This document shows, one piece after another, positions 25,323-36,889 of a stretch of DNA of 54,033 bases. Source of the DNA: Oehlia diaphana (taxonomy: Eukaryota; Glomeromycota; Glomeromycetes; Glomerales; Glomeraceae); assembly GCA_003833135.1 (NCBI GenBank), contig QZLH01000546.1:1-54033 (forward strand). Direction: 5' to 3'. Numbering within the stretch: position 1 is the stretch's first letter; the number at the start of each line of letters is the position of its first letter. The notes under the pieces are model-generated. The model saw only the letters and a program-made list of their open reading frames with translations, searched no databases and was not told the DNA's origin. The position numbers were made by a program, and so were the translations under genes.

Positions 25323-27227
25323 ATGATGAGTTTATTACCAGAGCGCTCTTTATCCGTCTCTTCAACTTCTTCAACTTCTTCTTCCTCTTCTTCTTCTTCT
25401 TCAGCTACTAGTTTTGATACTTCCGCTACTTCTTCTTCAACTAATATCAATAATATTACTCCTGATACTAAAAATATTGTTGAACCTCAAAAAACTTTTT
25501 TTGATAATTCAAAACAAAAATTTTCAAATTCAAAATCTCCTATCTCTCCAACAAAATCTTCTTTTCCTACTATAAAGAAATTTTCTTTATCTCAACGTAG
25601 AAAATCTGATTCCGCTACTTCTAAATCAAAATTACCAAATAAATCATTAAAACGTCTTTCACTAGCTACAAATAAATCTGTTGCTGCTGAAAATACTGAA
25701 TCTTCAACAACAATGGATTTTAATAGTAAAAGATCAACTAAAACAAATTTCTTTTCAACTAAAAAGAAATCTTCTATAATCGCTGAAGAACAATCACAAC
25801 AATCACAACCAATAAATTCATCAATAGATTCAATATCTACTTCTAATGAACCTTGTTCACAAAATACTTTGGAATCTTCAACAACAACAACAACATCATC
25901 CCCCGTTTCAGAATCAGAAACTACTAATAATATATCTGAAACTAATGAAACTACCACTAATAGTAATGGTAATAATAATATGGAGATCACCACCTTCCTT
26001 GCTGCGCCACGTTTAACTCAACGTGTTAGATTAAGTTCTGGAAGAGTTGTTAGTTTTTCAGAAGTTGGTGATAGGAATGGTTTTCCTGTATTTGTATTTT
26101 TAGGAATGGGTTGTGTAAGATATTTTATTGCTTTCTTTGATGACTTGGCAAAAAGTTATAATCTAAGATTAATATGTCCTGACCGTCCTGGTATCGGTTT
26201 ATCTGATGATGTCAAAGCTGAGGACCAACAAGTATTAAAATGGCCAGGTATATTTAAGATTAAAAATATTCTTTTTTTTATAAAATTTTTTTTTTTTTTT
26301 TTAAAAAAAAAACTATTGTACTAATTATTATTATTATCACGTGATATAGATGTTATAGAAGAACTTTGCGATATTATGGAAATTCCAAAATTTTTCATCA
26401 TGGCACATAGTGCAGGAGCACCATATGCTCTTGCATGCGCAATGAAAATACCCCAAAGGTTACAGGGTACAATTTATTTGGTATCACCCTGGGTTAGCAC
26501 AACAGTTGCCAATAATTTTAAATGGTTACAATATGTTCCAACTCCGATTATCAAATTTACAAATTCTGCTGGTATATCATTACAACAAATGAAACATGGT
26601 AGACAACCATATTCTATTAAACCAAGAAGTTCAGGAGCTTTATCAGTTCCAACAAATAGTGAGAAAAAACAACAACTTGGATTAGCAATACTTAAAGCAT
26701 CATTTGCAGAAAATTTAGCAGGAGCAAATAATGATTTATTAATGTGTTTTGAAAGAAAACGTACATTTGGATTTTCTTATGCTGATGTAAATCATCCAGT
26801 ACATGTATTTCATGGAACAAAGGATGATCGAATTCCTATATCAGCAGTTAAATGGATGGAAGGGACTATGACAGATTGTAAATTAACATTAATTGAAGGG
26901 GGTAAACATTCATTATTTTTAAGAGCAGAAGTAGTAGATTCAATATTTAAATCTATAGCAGTACAATTACATGACAAATCAAGTTGTAGATTATGTAGAA
27001 TATTTTCAAAATGTTGGTTATTAGAAGAAGCAGAATTTTCACATAAAGAAAGAGAATTAGAAATTCAACGTAAAGTATTTGAAAACTTTAAGAAGAATGT
27101 TAAAAGAAAACAAACTGTAAACATGATGAAAACCGGTACATCAAATATTGTATTGGATCATCAACGTTCTTCTACAGATAAAATATCACAAAATGGAGAA
27201 TTACTTACTGTATATAGTTATATCTAA
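25323..27227 (+). CDS. Alpha/beta-hydrolase fold protein with disordered N-terminus
   Basis: Two exons, 25323-26247 and 26350-27227, give 600 residues. Residues 1-219 are Ser/Thr-rich with basic patches and look disordered. The hydrolase fold starts near 225: strand FPVFVFLGMG, then LICPDRPGIGLSD. The nucleophile elbow is AHSAG with S329. The acid is D467 in HGTKDDRIP and the base is H495 in GGKHSLF, so the triad is complete. A Cys- and Lys-rich tail (~520-600) follows the fold. Substrate cannot be told from sequence; esterase, lipase or a related activity is possible. The first of two adjacent Met codons was taken as the start. The intron carries a palindromic CACGTG at 26338-26343. Confidence 0.9.
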
Positions 27228-27490
27228 AATATAGACTTTTACAACTTTATGACATTTTTATATCGAAAAATATCGAAAATATAAAATATCGAAAACATCG
27301 AAATAAAATTTATCATTTAACCACCACCTATATTTTTTAAGAAGAGAAAAAAGGATAAAAAAAAAAATCATATGATTTTTTTTTTTTTTATGTTTATTTA
27401 ATAATATTCAATTATTGTATATTATAGCATTCTTAATTATTAGCATTTTTACATTTAGTGATCCAGCGATGGGCTGAGAGAAACTACTTT

Positions 27491-27522
<32 letters not shown>

Positions 27523-27525
27523 TTT
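27491..27525. repeat. (ATTT)n microsatellite
   Basis: About eight copies of a four-base ATTT unit, roughly 260 bases past the hydrolase stop codon, possibly within its 3' UTR. Confidence 0.9.
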
Positions 27526-29210
27526 CCCCCTTTTTAAAAGTATCATTATTTTTAAAAAAAGAAAATTTTCAAAAAAACAAAAAAAAAAAAAAAAGATTTT
27601 TTACGGTATTACTGTAATATATTTATTTTCGTTTTATTTTTTTTTTATTTTAAGAAGAAAAAAAAATATTTTTTTGTATATACTTTTTTTTTTAGAGAAA
27701 AGATCAAACTATATTTATTTTATTTAAACATGATTTTATTTTTAAATTTAAGAAAAAAAAATATCATTTTATAACTTATTTTTTAACCTATATATTTATT
27801 ATACTTTTATTTAATATTGTAAGTAAAAAAGTTTAATTATGAACTCTTTTAATTATAAAAATAAAATTACTATTATAATCAATATGAAATTATAAAACGT
27901 CATTTTTTTTTTTTTTTTTAATAAGTGAATATAATAATAGTTAAATTATTTTTTTTTTTTTTAAGAAAAAAAAAATAAATAAAAATAAGAAGAAAGACTG
28001 ATTTTCTTTTAATTGTTTTGCGTGTTTTTTTTCAAAAAAAAAAAATTCAAAAAAAAAAAAAAATAAAAAAAAAATTTAAATTGGTACAACAAACAATTCT
28101 CCAGACCCTAAAGGAGATCGGCTGATCAGTTTTTTTTTCTTTTTTCTTTATTTTATTTTATTTTTTTGGCGTAATTTTTTAAGCATTGCATATGCTTTAA
28201 ATTTTTTTTTTTTTTTTTTTTCATCTTTCTAAAAGAAATCTAATAGAGTAATAGATATACATATTTCGGTAATTAAAATTCGCAGAGAAAATTAAACTAA
28301 AAAAAATGATCGTACAACCTTAAAAATGCAAGGTTAGAAGTACAAATTAAATTAATATTCATTGATAAATAATAAAATAATAATCTTATTGTAAATTTAT
28401 TTATTTATTATTTATTTATTTATTTTATTACGTAATATATTTTAAAAAAAATTCACTAACCCATGAATAATAATTTTTGAATGCGAGTAAAATTACTATA
28501 ATTATCAACTAATTAAAATATGGTATAGTATCAAATTTTTTTTTTTTTATTTTTTTTTTACCAAGTGACGAGAAAAAAAAACTTGTCATATCAGATGATC
28601 AAAATATTTTTTTTTCATTTTGGGCGTTAATGTATTCTTCTTTTTTCCCGGTTTAGAAAAGAATTCTTTTTTAACTTTTTTGATTTTTTCTAATTTTTTT
28701 TAGTTTTCTGGTTTTTAAACAAGAAATCATTTTTTTTTTTTTTTTTTGAAACAAGAAAATCATTTGAAAAAATTATTTTTGAAACAAGAATTCATCTAAA
28801 GAAAGTAATCATAATAGGAAAATCAATATTTATTAAAAATAAAAATTCTTTATTTTTTTTTACAAATTTGTTTTTTTTTTTGTTACATATTTAGAAAAGT
28901 TTTTTACTTGGTGTTACAAAAGTATATTAAAGTATATTAAACAGATTAAATATTTTAATTAAATGTTGATGAATGTTGATGTTACCAATTACTACTTACT
29001 ACCCATATGATGGTATTTCAAAACGGGTTTTGTTCATGTTGGAAAATTAAGAAAGAAATAATCTAAATAATCTAAAAACTAAATAAAATGAAATAAAATA
29101 TATTTTTAAATTATCATCATTATATTAAGGGAAGAATGTAAAAAATGATTGATTATATTCATTATATTTATTTAAGATGTTGAGCGTCAAAAGGGACCAC
29201 GGGAGAGTAA

Positions 29211-29276
29211 CGATAACTGTACGATAATTATACGATAACTGTGCAATAACTGTACGATAACTGTGCGATAACTGTT
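29211..29276. repeat. 11-bp minisatellite, six copies
   Basis: Six consecutive 11-base units with consensus CGATAACTGTR. Copies 2 and 4 differ at one or two internal bases. The array is exactly 66 bases with no length slippage. Confidence 0.92.
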
Positions 29277-30597
29277 AATTATTATAATTTCTTATTATAT
29301 ACTATTATAATCGAAATCTTAATAATATAAAAAAAGTTAAATTACTAATACAATACTTTATTACTAATTAATAATGCACTCAATTTTTCAATCTGTTTCA
29401 TTACGATTTTTTTGTAAAAATTTATTATTATTATTTATAACATAATCGGGAATTCTTTATGTTAAAAAACCTTATCAGTTATGCATAGTTAATCTTAAAT
29501 AACAATTGTTTCCCATCTTAACACTATTAATTATAACACTAAATTAGTTCATTTATGAAACTCGTAGTTAAAAAAACTTTTTTTTTTTAAACTAAAAATA
29601 TAATTATACATATTATATATATTATTTTTAAATAATAATAATTAATAATTCATTGTCACAGATCTAGTAACGATTTTATAGATTTTGAATTCTTGATGCA
29701 TAATTGAATCTGTTACATTCTGTACGTTTTTATATACCTGTTTATCGAAAAAGAATGGAAAGAATGTTCCCATAAACACGCTCACGCACATATATATTAT
29801 ATATATATATACTATATATATATATTTATATATGTATATATCAAATAAAATAATTTTTATATTGTATATCGTTACAGTCGTATGTTGTGACTCGGGTGAC
29901 GATAATACTTGTTACAAATATGGAGAATAAGTTTTTTTTTATAAATTTTGTAAATGGAATTTAGGTATCGTATTGGATTCAGAATTTTAGAATCAATTCA
30001 CAGTTAATTCTTAATTAATTCTCAATTAATTTCCTAATTTTGATGTCTTGATACCCTTAAAGGTGACATCAGTTAATTTATATTGAAACACAACATATTA
30101 ATACAAAGGAAATTAGAACAAAGTTTAATAAATAAATTAGTCGAATAATGTATATATAAATGAGAAGTAAGAACAAAGAGCTTAATTAAATTTCTTTATC
30201 TGTTATATGATTATATACATATATATATAAATATATATATATATTTATTTATTTATCGGAATATTTCATAACTTTAGTATAATTCTCGGTTTCAGTCTCC
30301 CTCGGGATAGTTAATTTATGATACATACATTATATGATGAAATTTCCGTTATTGATTTTTATCCCTATAAATAGTTATAGACGTACTATTTTTAGGAATT
30401 GAAATAGTAAATTTTTTTTTAATCCATAAGTCCCGAATTTTAAGTCGTCACTCAATACCTGCTGTGATTATGAATATATACAGTACATATATTTTATATT
30501 TTTAAAGTATTTTAAGTACAAATTTTTAACTTATGCAATAAATATTCTTTTTCATATCAATACGCTTAAATTACATACATGACTTTAACTGATCTGG

Positions 30598-30633
30598 TTT
30601 CTTTCGTCATTATGATTTCTTTCGTCATTATGA
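30598..30633. repeat. Perfect 18-bp tandem duplication
   Basis: Two adjacent identical copies of TTTCTTTCGTCATTATGA. Isolated, non-coding, no function inferred. Confidence 0.9.
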
Positions 30634-31937
30634 TATAAAGTATCTTTTTATGTATTAGTTGTATCCAGAGGAAAAATAATTTTTATTATTCCATAAGAAT
30701 CTGCAATGCTAAAAAACAATTACCGTATATTAACTTGAAATTTATACTTTAATAACGCGAAATCTTTGCATTTCGATAATAAAGTACCAATCGTTATCAT
30801 TAAATGATTAAACCTATCAATAATTTTAAAATAATCTAATAACTGGTACGTAATGCCGCATTAAATTAATATAATATTTATGGGCCATTCATGGTGGACT
30901 ATATGCCCCCTAAAGTACAGTACCCTGCCCATAAATTTGATTTACTATGCATGAAGATTATAAAATTCTCTTGATTTGTATTGTACCCGGGATTATTATA
31001 CTTTAAGGGGTTATTATACTTAATGATACTTATTAAGAATACAATCATTATTATCATTATTTTATTATATTGTATTTATTTAAAATTGTTACATTCATTT
31101 TCATAATCGGATTCATTTGTACTAAAAAAAGCTAAGAAAATAAATCCCGTATTTATACGTGTTTAGGTTATACAAAGGGGAATGTAAAAAAATTTATGAC
31201 TGATTAGATTGAATTGAAAGATGACCCCCTATAGATCATAAACAAGTTTAGTCAACTTCTAATTGTACACCTCCTTAATTCAAAGTATCCCCCCACAGTA
31301 TAATAATATATGATAAAAAAATAAACTCATCTTTTTCTTTAATTTAACAAAAGTATTTAAATCTGTTTCATCCAAAAAGCGTTTCTCTGTAAAAAAATTT
31401 TATTCGATAATTTCTGTAAAAACGATACATTTACGGAAAAATAACTAAAAAGTCTAAGCAACTTGGATAATTTTCATCTTTTGATGCCATAAATTCCGTG
31501 AATATGATACATTTAAGGAAATAACAGGAATAAAAAAAAACACGGAATGAATTTCTTATAGAATTTGTACCAGGCGCCACTTATCCAATTCTAATGAAGA
31601 TTGAGTTAGAAAAATAATGATATCTCGTTGAAGATCCGGGTACTATAACACACGTTTAGGGTAATAAATTCCGTTACTATCCAATAATTTTATAACCGAT
31701 AACCGCATAGTAATTAGATGATAAATAACAAAGAGGTATATAACATAAATAACATGGTATAACATATACAGTATAACGGTCATATAACAGCTATTATATA
31801 ATCATAAGCACGTTGTCTCAACATCTACAGTAATTATAGAAGGATGAATATCAATTAGATGCCGAGTTATTTACCATGTTTCTTTTTTTAATATGTACCT
31901 TTTTTAGTTTTTTTGCTTTAGCTTTATTTATAAATCA

Positions 31938-32325
31938 TAAATGGTATATATTTTATATAACTGTTATATAATATTATATATGTTATATAGTATGTTATAT
32001 AGCCTTTATACATATATTAAACTGTTATATATTATTATATATGTTATATATATGTTATGCTATATAACTGTTATATAATGTTATATTGTATAATGCTATA
32101 TATTATATAACTGTTATATAATATTATATATGTTACATAGTATGTTATATACTGTATGCTATATAACAGATAACTGTGATATAATGTTATATATGCTATA
32201 TAACTTTATATAATGTTATATATGTTATATGCTATATGATATCAATGTTATATTAATGTTATATATGTTATATATCCGTTATAAATGTTATATAATCGTT
32301 ATATGCCCATCTATAATGTGGGTAA
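31938..32325. repeat. TATA-rich satellite-like block with ~150-bp higher-order period
   Basis: Dense imperfect repeats of GTTATATA / TGTTATATAA-type words. A roughly 48-base segment starting at 31954 returns almost unchanged at 32104, giving a period of 150. Related RTATAAC words already occur from about 31735. No coding potential. Confidence 0.8.
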
Positions 32326-32364
32326 CTTATATACAGTATAAAGATACACCTTAAACTGAAGATA

Positions 32365-32533
32365 CAGTCAACTCTCAACTCGCGAAATTTCCAACACGTG
32401 ACATTTAACCAATCAAATACGTCAACTCTCGTTATAACGAATCAGCCAATTAAAATTCTTTGAATTCTTCGCTATAATCTTGTAGCGAATTTGAGATGAA
32501 AACCGGAGTGTTCGTTATAATAAGAGCTGACTG
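32365..32533. mobile_element. Tc1/mariner- or pogo-type MITE (169 bp)
   Basis: Ends read CAGTCAACTCTC at the left and, on the opposite strand, CAGTCAGCTCTT at the right, each flanked by a TA dinucleotide (32363-32364 and 32534-32535), the target duplication of Tc1/mariner elements. An internal copy of the end sequence continuing into CGTTATAACGAA lies near 32428. No transposase is encoded. It carries a CACGTG at 32395. Confidence 0.75.
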
Positions 32534-34370
32534 TACATTGTTTAGTTAACCTTTTAATAAAATCTAAAGATACCTTTCTAAAAGCAGAAAATTTCGATTT
32601 AAGGAAAAAAAAAATTTTTTTTATCTTCATCTAAAGATACAGTAGTACTTTCCTAAAAATTTAAGGAAAAAAAATTTTTATCTGACGATCATAGAAAATT
32701 GATACTGTATTTCATTACGCATCTAAGTGATCTAATAGTAATAATTATATTCAAGTTATTCATTAACTCATTATCAGTTAGGTATCTTTTATTGAAGAAT
32801 GTTAAATTCCTAATTACTACTAAGGTGTTATCGTCGCCTTTTAAATAGCAGTTCATTGACGAATCAACTAAAAAAAAAAAATAAAAATTTAAACCACCAG
32901 TAAGCCCAACAGATAATGAAATATTTTAAATTTATATTCTTCCCCAAAAAAAGCCGAGGTCAAATCGAAAAACGAAGCGGAACCTTATTGGTCCCGACAC
33001 TGTCACGACTGCCTAACCTCTCCTTACCCAATGGTAACCACGCTAATAAACAAGCAAATACAAAAACACAAAATAGCATTCAATAAAAAAAAAAACTACA
33101 ACCACCTAATTTAGTCAAAATCGCGGTAATTCTGAATTAATAAGATATATGTATATCTTAATGTACTTCTTTTATACAACAACTTATAAAAGCTTTTTAT
33201 ACTGTACAATCACATTACTCATCTCATTGTTCACTTCGTCCACTTCGCTTCATAACAATACGTTAAGAAAATTTAGACACTATAAACGAAAATATGACCA
33301 TTAGTCGGTTGGTAATATCAACTTTTATTATCATTTTCTTTAGAGAAAAATAATCCTCCTTTATTTATGAAATCATGCAGATATCTTCCGAAAAACATAC
33401 AATAAATCTTTTCATCATTGATGCATAATTTACTCGTTATAATGAGACAAAATTTTCTCGCAGATTACTTTTTTTCGTCAAACACAAATACTATAAACCA
33501 CCCGTATTTTTTAAAAAAATTAATATATAATGAACACAGAAATTCTTTTATGAATGGCCGCCGTGTAATAACTAAATCAGCTTGCTTCAGCAAGATGCTT
33601 TATGGTAAAGTTTGAACTTTTTCCGGGAAAGAAAATTCTTGGTTGACTAGATGATACTTCAAAATCTTGTCACCTGTATAGTCTGATTGCTGCATAAATA
33701 TTCCGAAATAAGATCGAGCCTCGAACTAAGAAAAAAAGATATGATATTAGGTATGAATGAACATGATTCCGTTAATTTCGTGTTTGACTTTCATGAGATA
33801 TTATTAGTGTAACAAACAAAAGTTGGAAGATACAAATGCGGTGCAGATTGAGTGACTCTTCTTTTATTAAATATTTACTAGTTTATTTTTTTAGATCTAA
33901 AATCTTTATTTTTTTATATCAAAATAAATACATTTATAGAATGATCTAATTATCTAACTCGTATCGATCTTGCACGTTCTAGAATCTTTTTTTTTTTTTT
34001 TTGTATAACTAAATACTGTTGATACGCGAATATCAAAGATCACGAAAAAAAAATCGTATTTTACTTAACTGTATTGGCGCCCACCCATTTTCTTAGACTA
34101 TACTACTGATGCTCATTATGTATCGCTTGATAAAAGTGAAAATTATCTTTTATAATTTCTAGAAAAAAAAATAATGTTCATTTTACTCATAACGCAAGTA
34201 AAATGTGCTTTGTTAATAAGTTATTTGCCATAACGACTTATAGCAGTAGATTAGTGATATCAGCGGCTAAGATACGAGGATCTCGAATTCCGACACTCAC
34301 CCTCAAAAACTCATAATCCCGAAATATCCCGATCCTGAAATGAAATCATTCATGTTCTTTTAGTTAAAGT

Positions 34371-34513
34371 TTTAGTGATGTGCCATTGGAAGATTGGAAG
34401 CACTCTTGGAAGCACCTTTGGAAGATTTGGAAGCATAATTTACTAATAAACCTTTGGATTGGAAGCTTCCATCCGAATTTTATTCCATTGGAAGCACAAA
34501 ATGCACATCACTG
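34371..34513. mobile_element. hAT-type MITE (~143 bp) inserted in block A
   Basis: Termini are TTTAGTGATGTGC at the left and GCACATCACTG at the right, an inverted repeat of about 11-12 bp. The flanks repeat AGTTAAAGT (34362-34370 and 34514-34522), an 8-9-bp target duplication as made by hAT elements. The paralogous block B has a single uninterrupted AGTTAGAGT at 37339-37347, an empty site. The interior holds repeated TTGGAAG words and no gene. Confidence 0.85.
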
Positions 34514-36124
34514 AGTTAAAGTGCTTCAAAGACATACACATACTTTCTACTACAAGAACGATAACAAGTCCAAAAAGAAAATCTCACTGACAACCTTCAT
34601 CATAAAGAAATTTCGTAATAAATTAATAAAATTTTTCTTTCAATTAAATTCCTTGTAAGATTTCCACTTATTACAGTACATTAAATTTATGTCAAATATT
34701 GTAAAATTAATTATCTTTATCAAAATATCCACATGAAATATAAAGTATAAATTTACAGCATCTCATATTTTATATTTGAATTATCAGATGTTTAATGATA
34801 GGATTTTGACGATAAATTTTCTTCCAAGGTTAAAGGTCTATTGCTTCTAGCATGAAACAACTAAAAGTTTGAATATCATTGCCTTCATACATACATTCTT
34901 GATAAAGTGTCAACATTGCTTTTCCTGAGCGATGTTGAATTTGAAAATCATGTAGTAATTCAACTTACCGGGATTGATATTATAATTCATGTAATTACAC
35001 TTAATAAGTTTTTTACAATTAACTAAATCATCATTATATACATTTCCTTCTTTCCTTTTTTACCATCTTGAGGACCCCTTTTGTGACTCTCATAAGATAT
35101 AACATAGTTGATACTCAACTATCATTTCAATCATGATGAAAAGTCATTCGCTCAAAATGTGATTACGAATAATTTAGTAATACTGTAAATTTTTCTATTA
35201 TGTATTTTCCGCGCTAAATTATTATACGTTAAGGATGAATGTTATCGGTGTTGCCCCTTTTTGACTAAAATTCTTCCTTGAATTAATAACCAAACACAAA
35301 TCACGTGATCTATAAATATACTCTTGATAATCTATGATCTAAATTAATGAAATCAATGAATCCTTAAGAAGGCGTACTAATACATATGAAATTGAGCCAC
35401 ATTTCTATTTTAATTATTACAAAGTTATCACGAGTCATTCAGGTCATGTCATTAATCGGAATATCTTCTCCGATAATTGTACGAAATATGCGAAATATGA
35501 AAGCGTTCTAATTATAGATTTATAGAAATCATATCAAATTTGTATAAATAAATAAAATAATAATGCGCCATTGTGAATGCCATTCGTTCGTATTACTTTA
35601 CCCCTTAAAAAATCTCAAAGATACAATCATATTTTTAAGTAAAGAAATTTGATTTCGAATCTAGATTAAAGAAAGTGAAACATGATTAGCATTTACTCAT
35701 TTTAAGAATGATTTGAATGATTTTGGACTTTAGATTAGAAAGATTTGATAACACATGTCATATATTTTTTTTATACAGAATTTTATAAATTTTTGATGAT
35801 AATTTAAATTACTTATAATTCGATAATGTACGTAAACATTTTGAAATTAAAAACAAATTGAATATTCCTGTTATTACTTGTTATTGATTCTATTGATTTC
35901 GTGATCAATGTTGTACGAAATTTCATGTAAATACTATGGAATTTTCTTGATATAATAATAACGGATCGATTCAATTTTCATTTTCCGACTGCAGGATTAA
36001 ACAAATTATAATATCATTTATATATTGAATTAATGAATGAAATAAATAAAAAGGCATAAGTTGGATTTAACATTCTTTCCCTTTTTTTAATAAAATTAAT
36101 CTCAAGAGAAAAAAAAAAAGGAAA

Positions 36125-36466
36125 ATGAGTTTATCAAAAATTGAACAAATCAGACCACCTTTTCCGCCTATTATTACTGCTCATGAACTTTTAAATTTCA
36201 AATCAATTCCAAACCCTTTCATAATATATAGAATAGCGGTGAGAATGGAATGTAAATCGAAAAATATTACTATTGAACGAAAGTTTATTTCTAATATTGC
36301 ATATAATTTATGGAAATCAGAACCTGCTATTGTTAAAAATACTTATAAAGAAATAGAAAATGATGCAAAAATTCTGTATAATATGATAAATCAAGAAAAT
36401 GATTTTGTTACATCTGCGATTTCCGGTGAAAATATTTTTTCTCCTTCACCACCTTTACTATCATAA
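36125..36466 (+). CDS. MATA-HMG box protein, copy A, truncated
   Basis: 113 residues, close in sequence to the N-terminal part of copy B. The HMG box (about residues 10-90) is complete: RPPFPP, then NPFIIYRIAVRMECKSKN and LWKSEPAIVKNTYKEIENDAK, the signature of fungal MATA-HMG mating-type-like factors that bend DNA in the minor groove. After LPLL-type residues the frame hits two stops (TCA TAA TAA) where copy B reads CAA CAA GAG. DNA resembling the rest of copy B continues to about 36630 with further stops and indels. It is therefore either a short HMG-only factor or a recent pseudogene. Ribosomes would start at the first ATG, after an A-rich leader like that of copy B. Confidence 0.8.
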   Translation: MSLSKIEQIRPPFPPIITAHELLNFKSIPNPFIIYRIAVRMECKSKNITIERKFISNIAYNLWKSEPAIVKNTYKEIENDAKILYNMINQENDFVTSAISGENIFSPSPPLLS

Positions 36467-36640
36467 TAAGAAAATCCATTTTCTTACTTTACACTTGAAC
36501 AATAATCTGCATTTGAAATTTGACAACTCCAAAATTAAATTCTTCTTCTCTTGCACCTGACACAAATATTGAATGTGCTCAAATTTTAGGACAATAATCT
36601 TCATTTTGAATCTAATTGAATCGAATTATTTTAATGAAAA
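36467..36640 (+). pseudogene. Decayed 3' portion of MATA-HMG copy A
   Basis: Sequence after the stop still aligns with copy B: the GAAAATCCATTTTCTTAC segment, GAACAATAATCTGCATTTGAAA, and near 36565 an AATATTGAA..CAAATTTTAG segment matching the start of the IEQRV repeat. Several in-frame stops and deletions prevent translation. Confidence 0.7.
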
Positions 36641-36889
36641 TTTTTCGGTATGCACTTATTTACAGCAAAATAATTTTAGAATCTTAAATAATAAACAATG
36701 CAATTATACTTTAGAACATTAATATCTTCGAGATAAATACTATTTAATTATATATCCATTTTTATAAAATGAAAATATAATATTTCATTATGAAATATTT
36801 TATGTCTCAAGTGAAATAATTTTTTGTACATTTTGGCCTTAGGTAAGGGTTTTTTTCAAGTAATATAGAAACTTGTGGTATAATGTGCG
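36641..36889. other. Spacer between blocks A and B
   Basis: AT-rich, no gene seen, and no clear counterpart found downstream of copy B. Confidence 0.5.

Larger units (their letters stand above)
27228..33300. other. Long gene-free, repeat-rich interval
   Basis: No coding sequence with recognisable family features on either strand. Close to 27.2 kb lies the hydrolase 3' region with an ATTT microsatellite. Further on come many A/T homopolymers, an 11-bp minisatellite, an 18-bp duplication, a TATA-rich repeat block and a small TA-flanked inverted-repeat element, each listed separately. A short stretch with more G+C (about 32945-33055) has no recognised feature. Confidence 0.6.
33470..36640 (+). 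repeat. Duplicated block, copy A (contains MATA-HMG A)
   Basis: Non-coding sequence upstream of MATA-HMG A resembles the corresponding upstream DNA of MATA-HMG B in the same order. Examples are the AAGATGCTTTATG-type segment (33590 vs 37130), GACACTCACC..CAAAA (34293 vs 37258), TTTCTATTTTA.TTATTACAA (35402 vs 38032) and TTACCCCTTAAAAA (35599 vs 38162). Similarity is moderate with many indels. Edges are approximate. Confidence 0.75.

Noticed and set aside
25592..25993. 133-residue minus-strand frame rich in Val/Asp/Ser
   Set aside because: Antisense to the low-complexity N-terminus of the hydrolase gene.
32945..33055. Small G+C-richer patch as a possible small RNA gene
   Set aside because: No conserved boxes or convincing fold seen; composition alone is not enough.
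33418..33615. 65-residue plus-strand frame near the start of block A
   Set aside because: The matching DNA in block B does not keep the frame, so it is unlikely to be coding.
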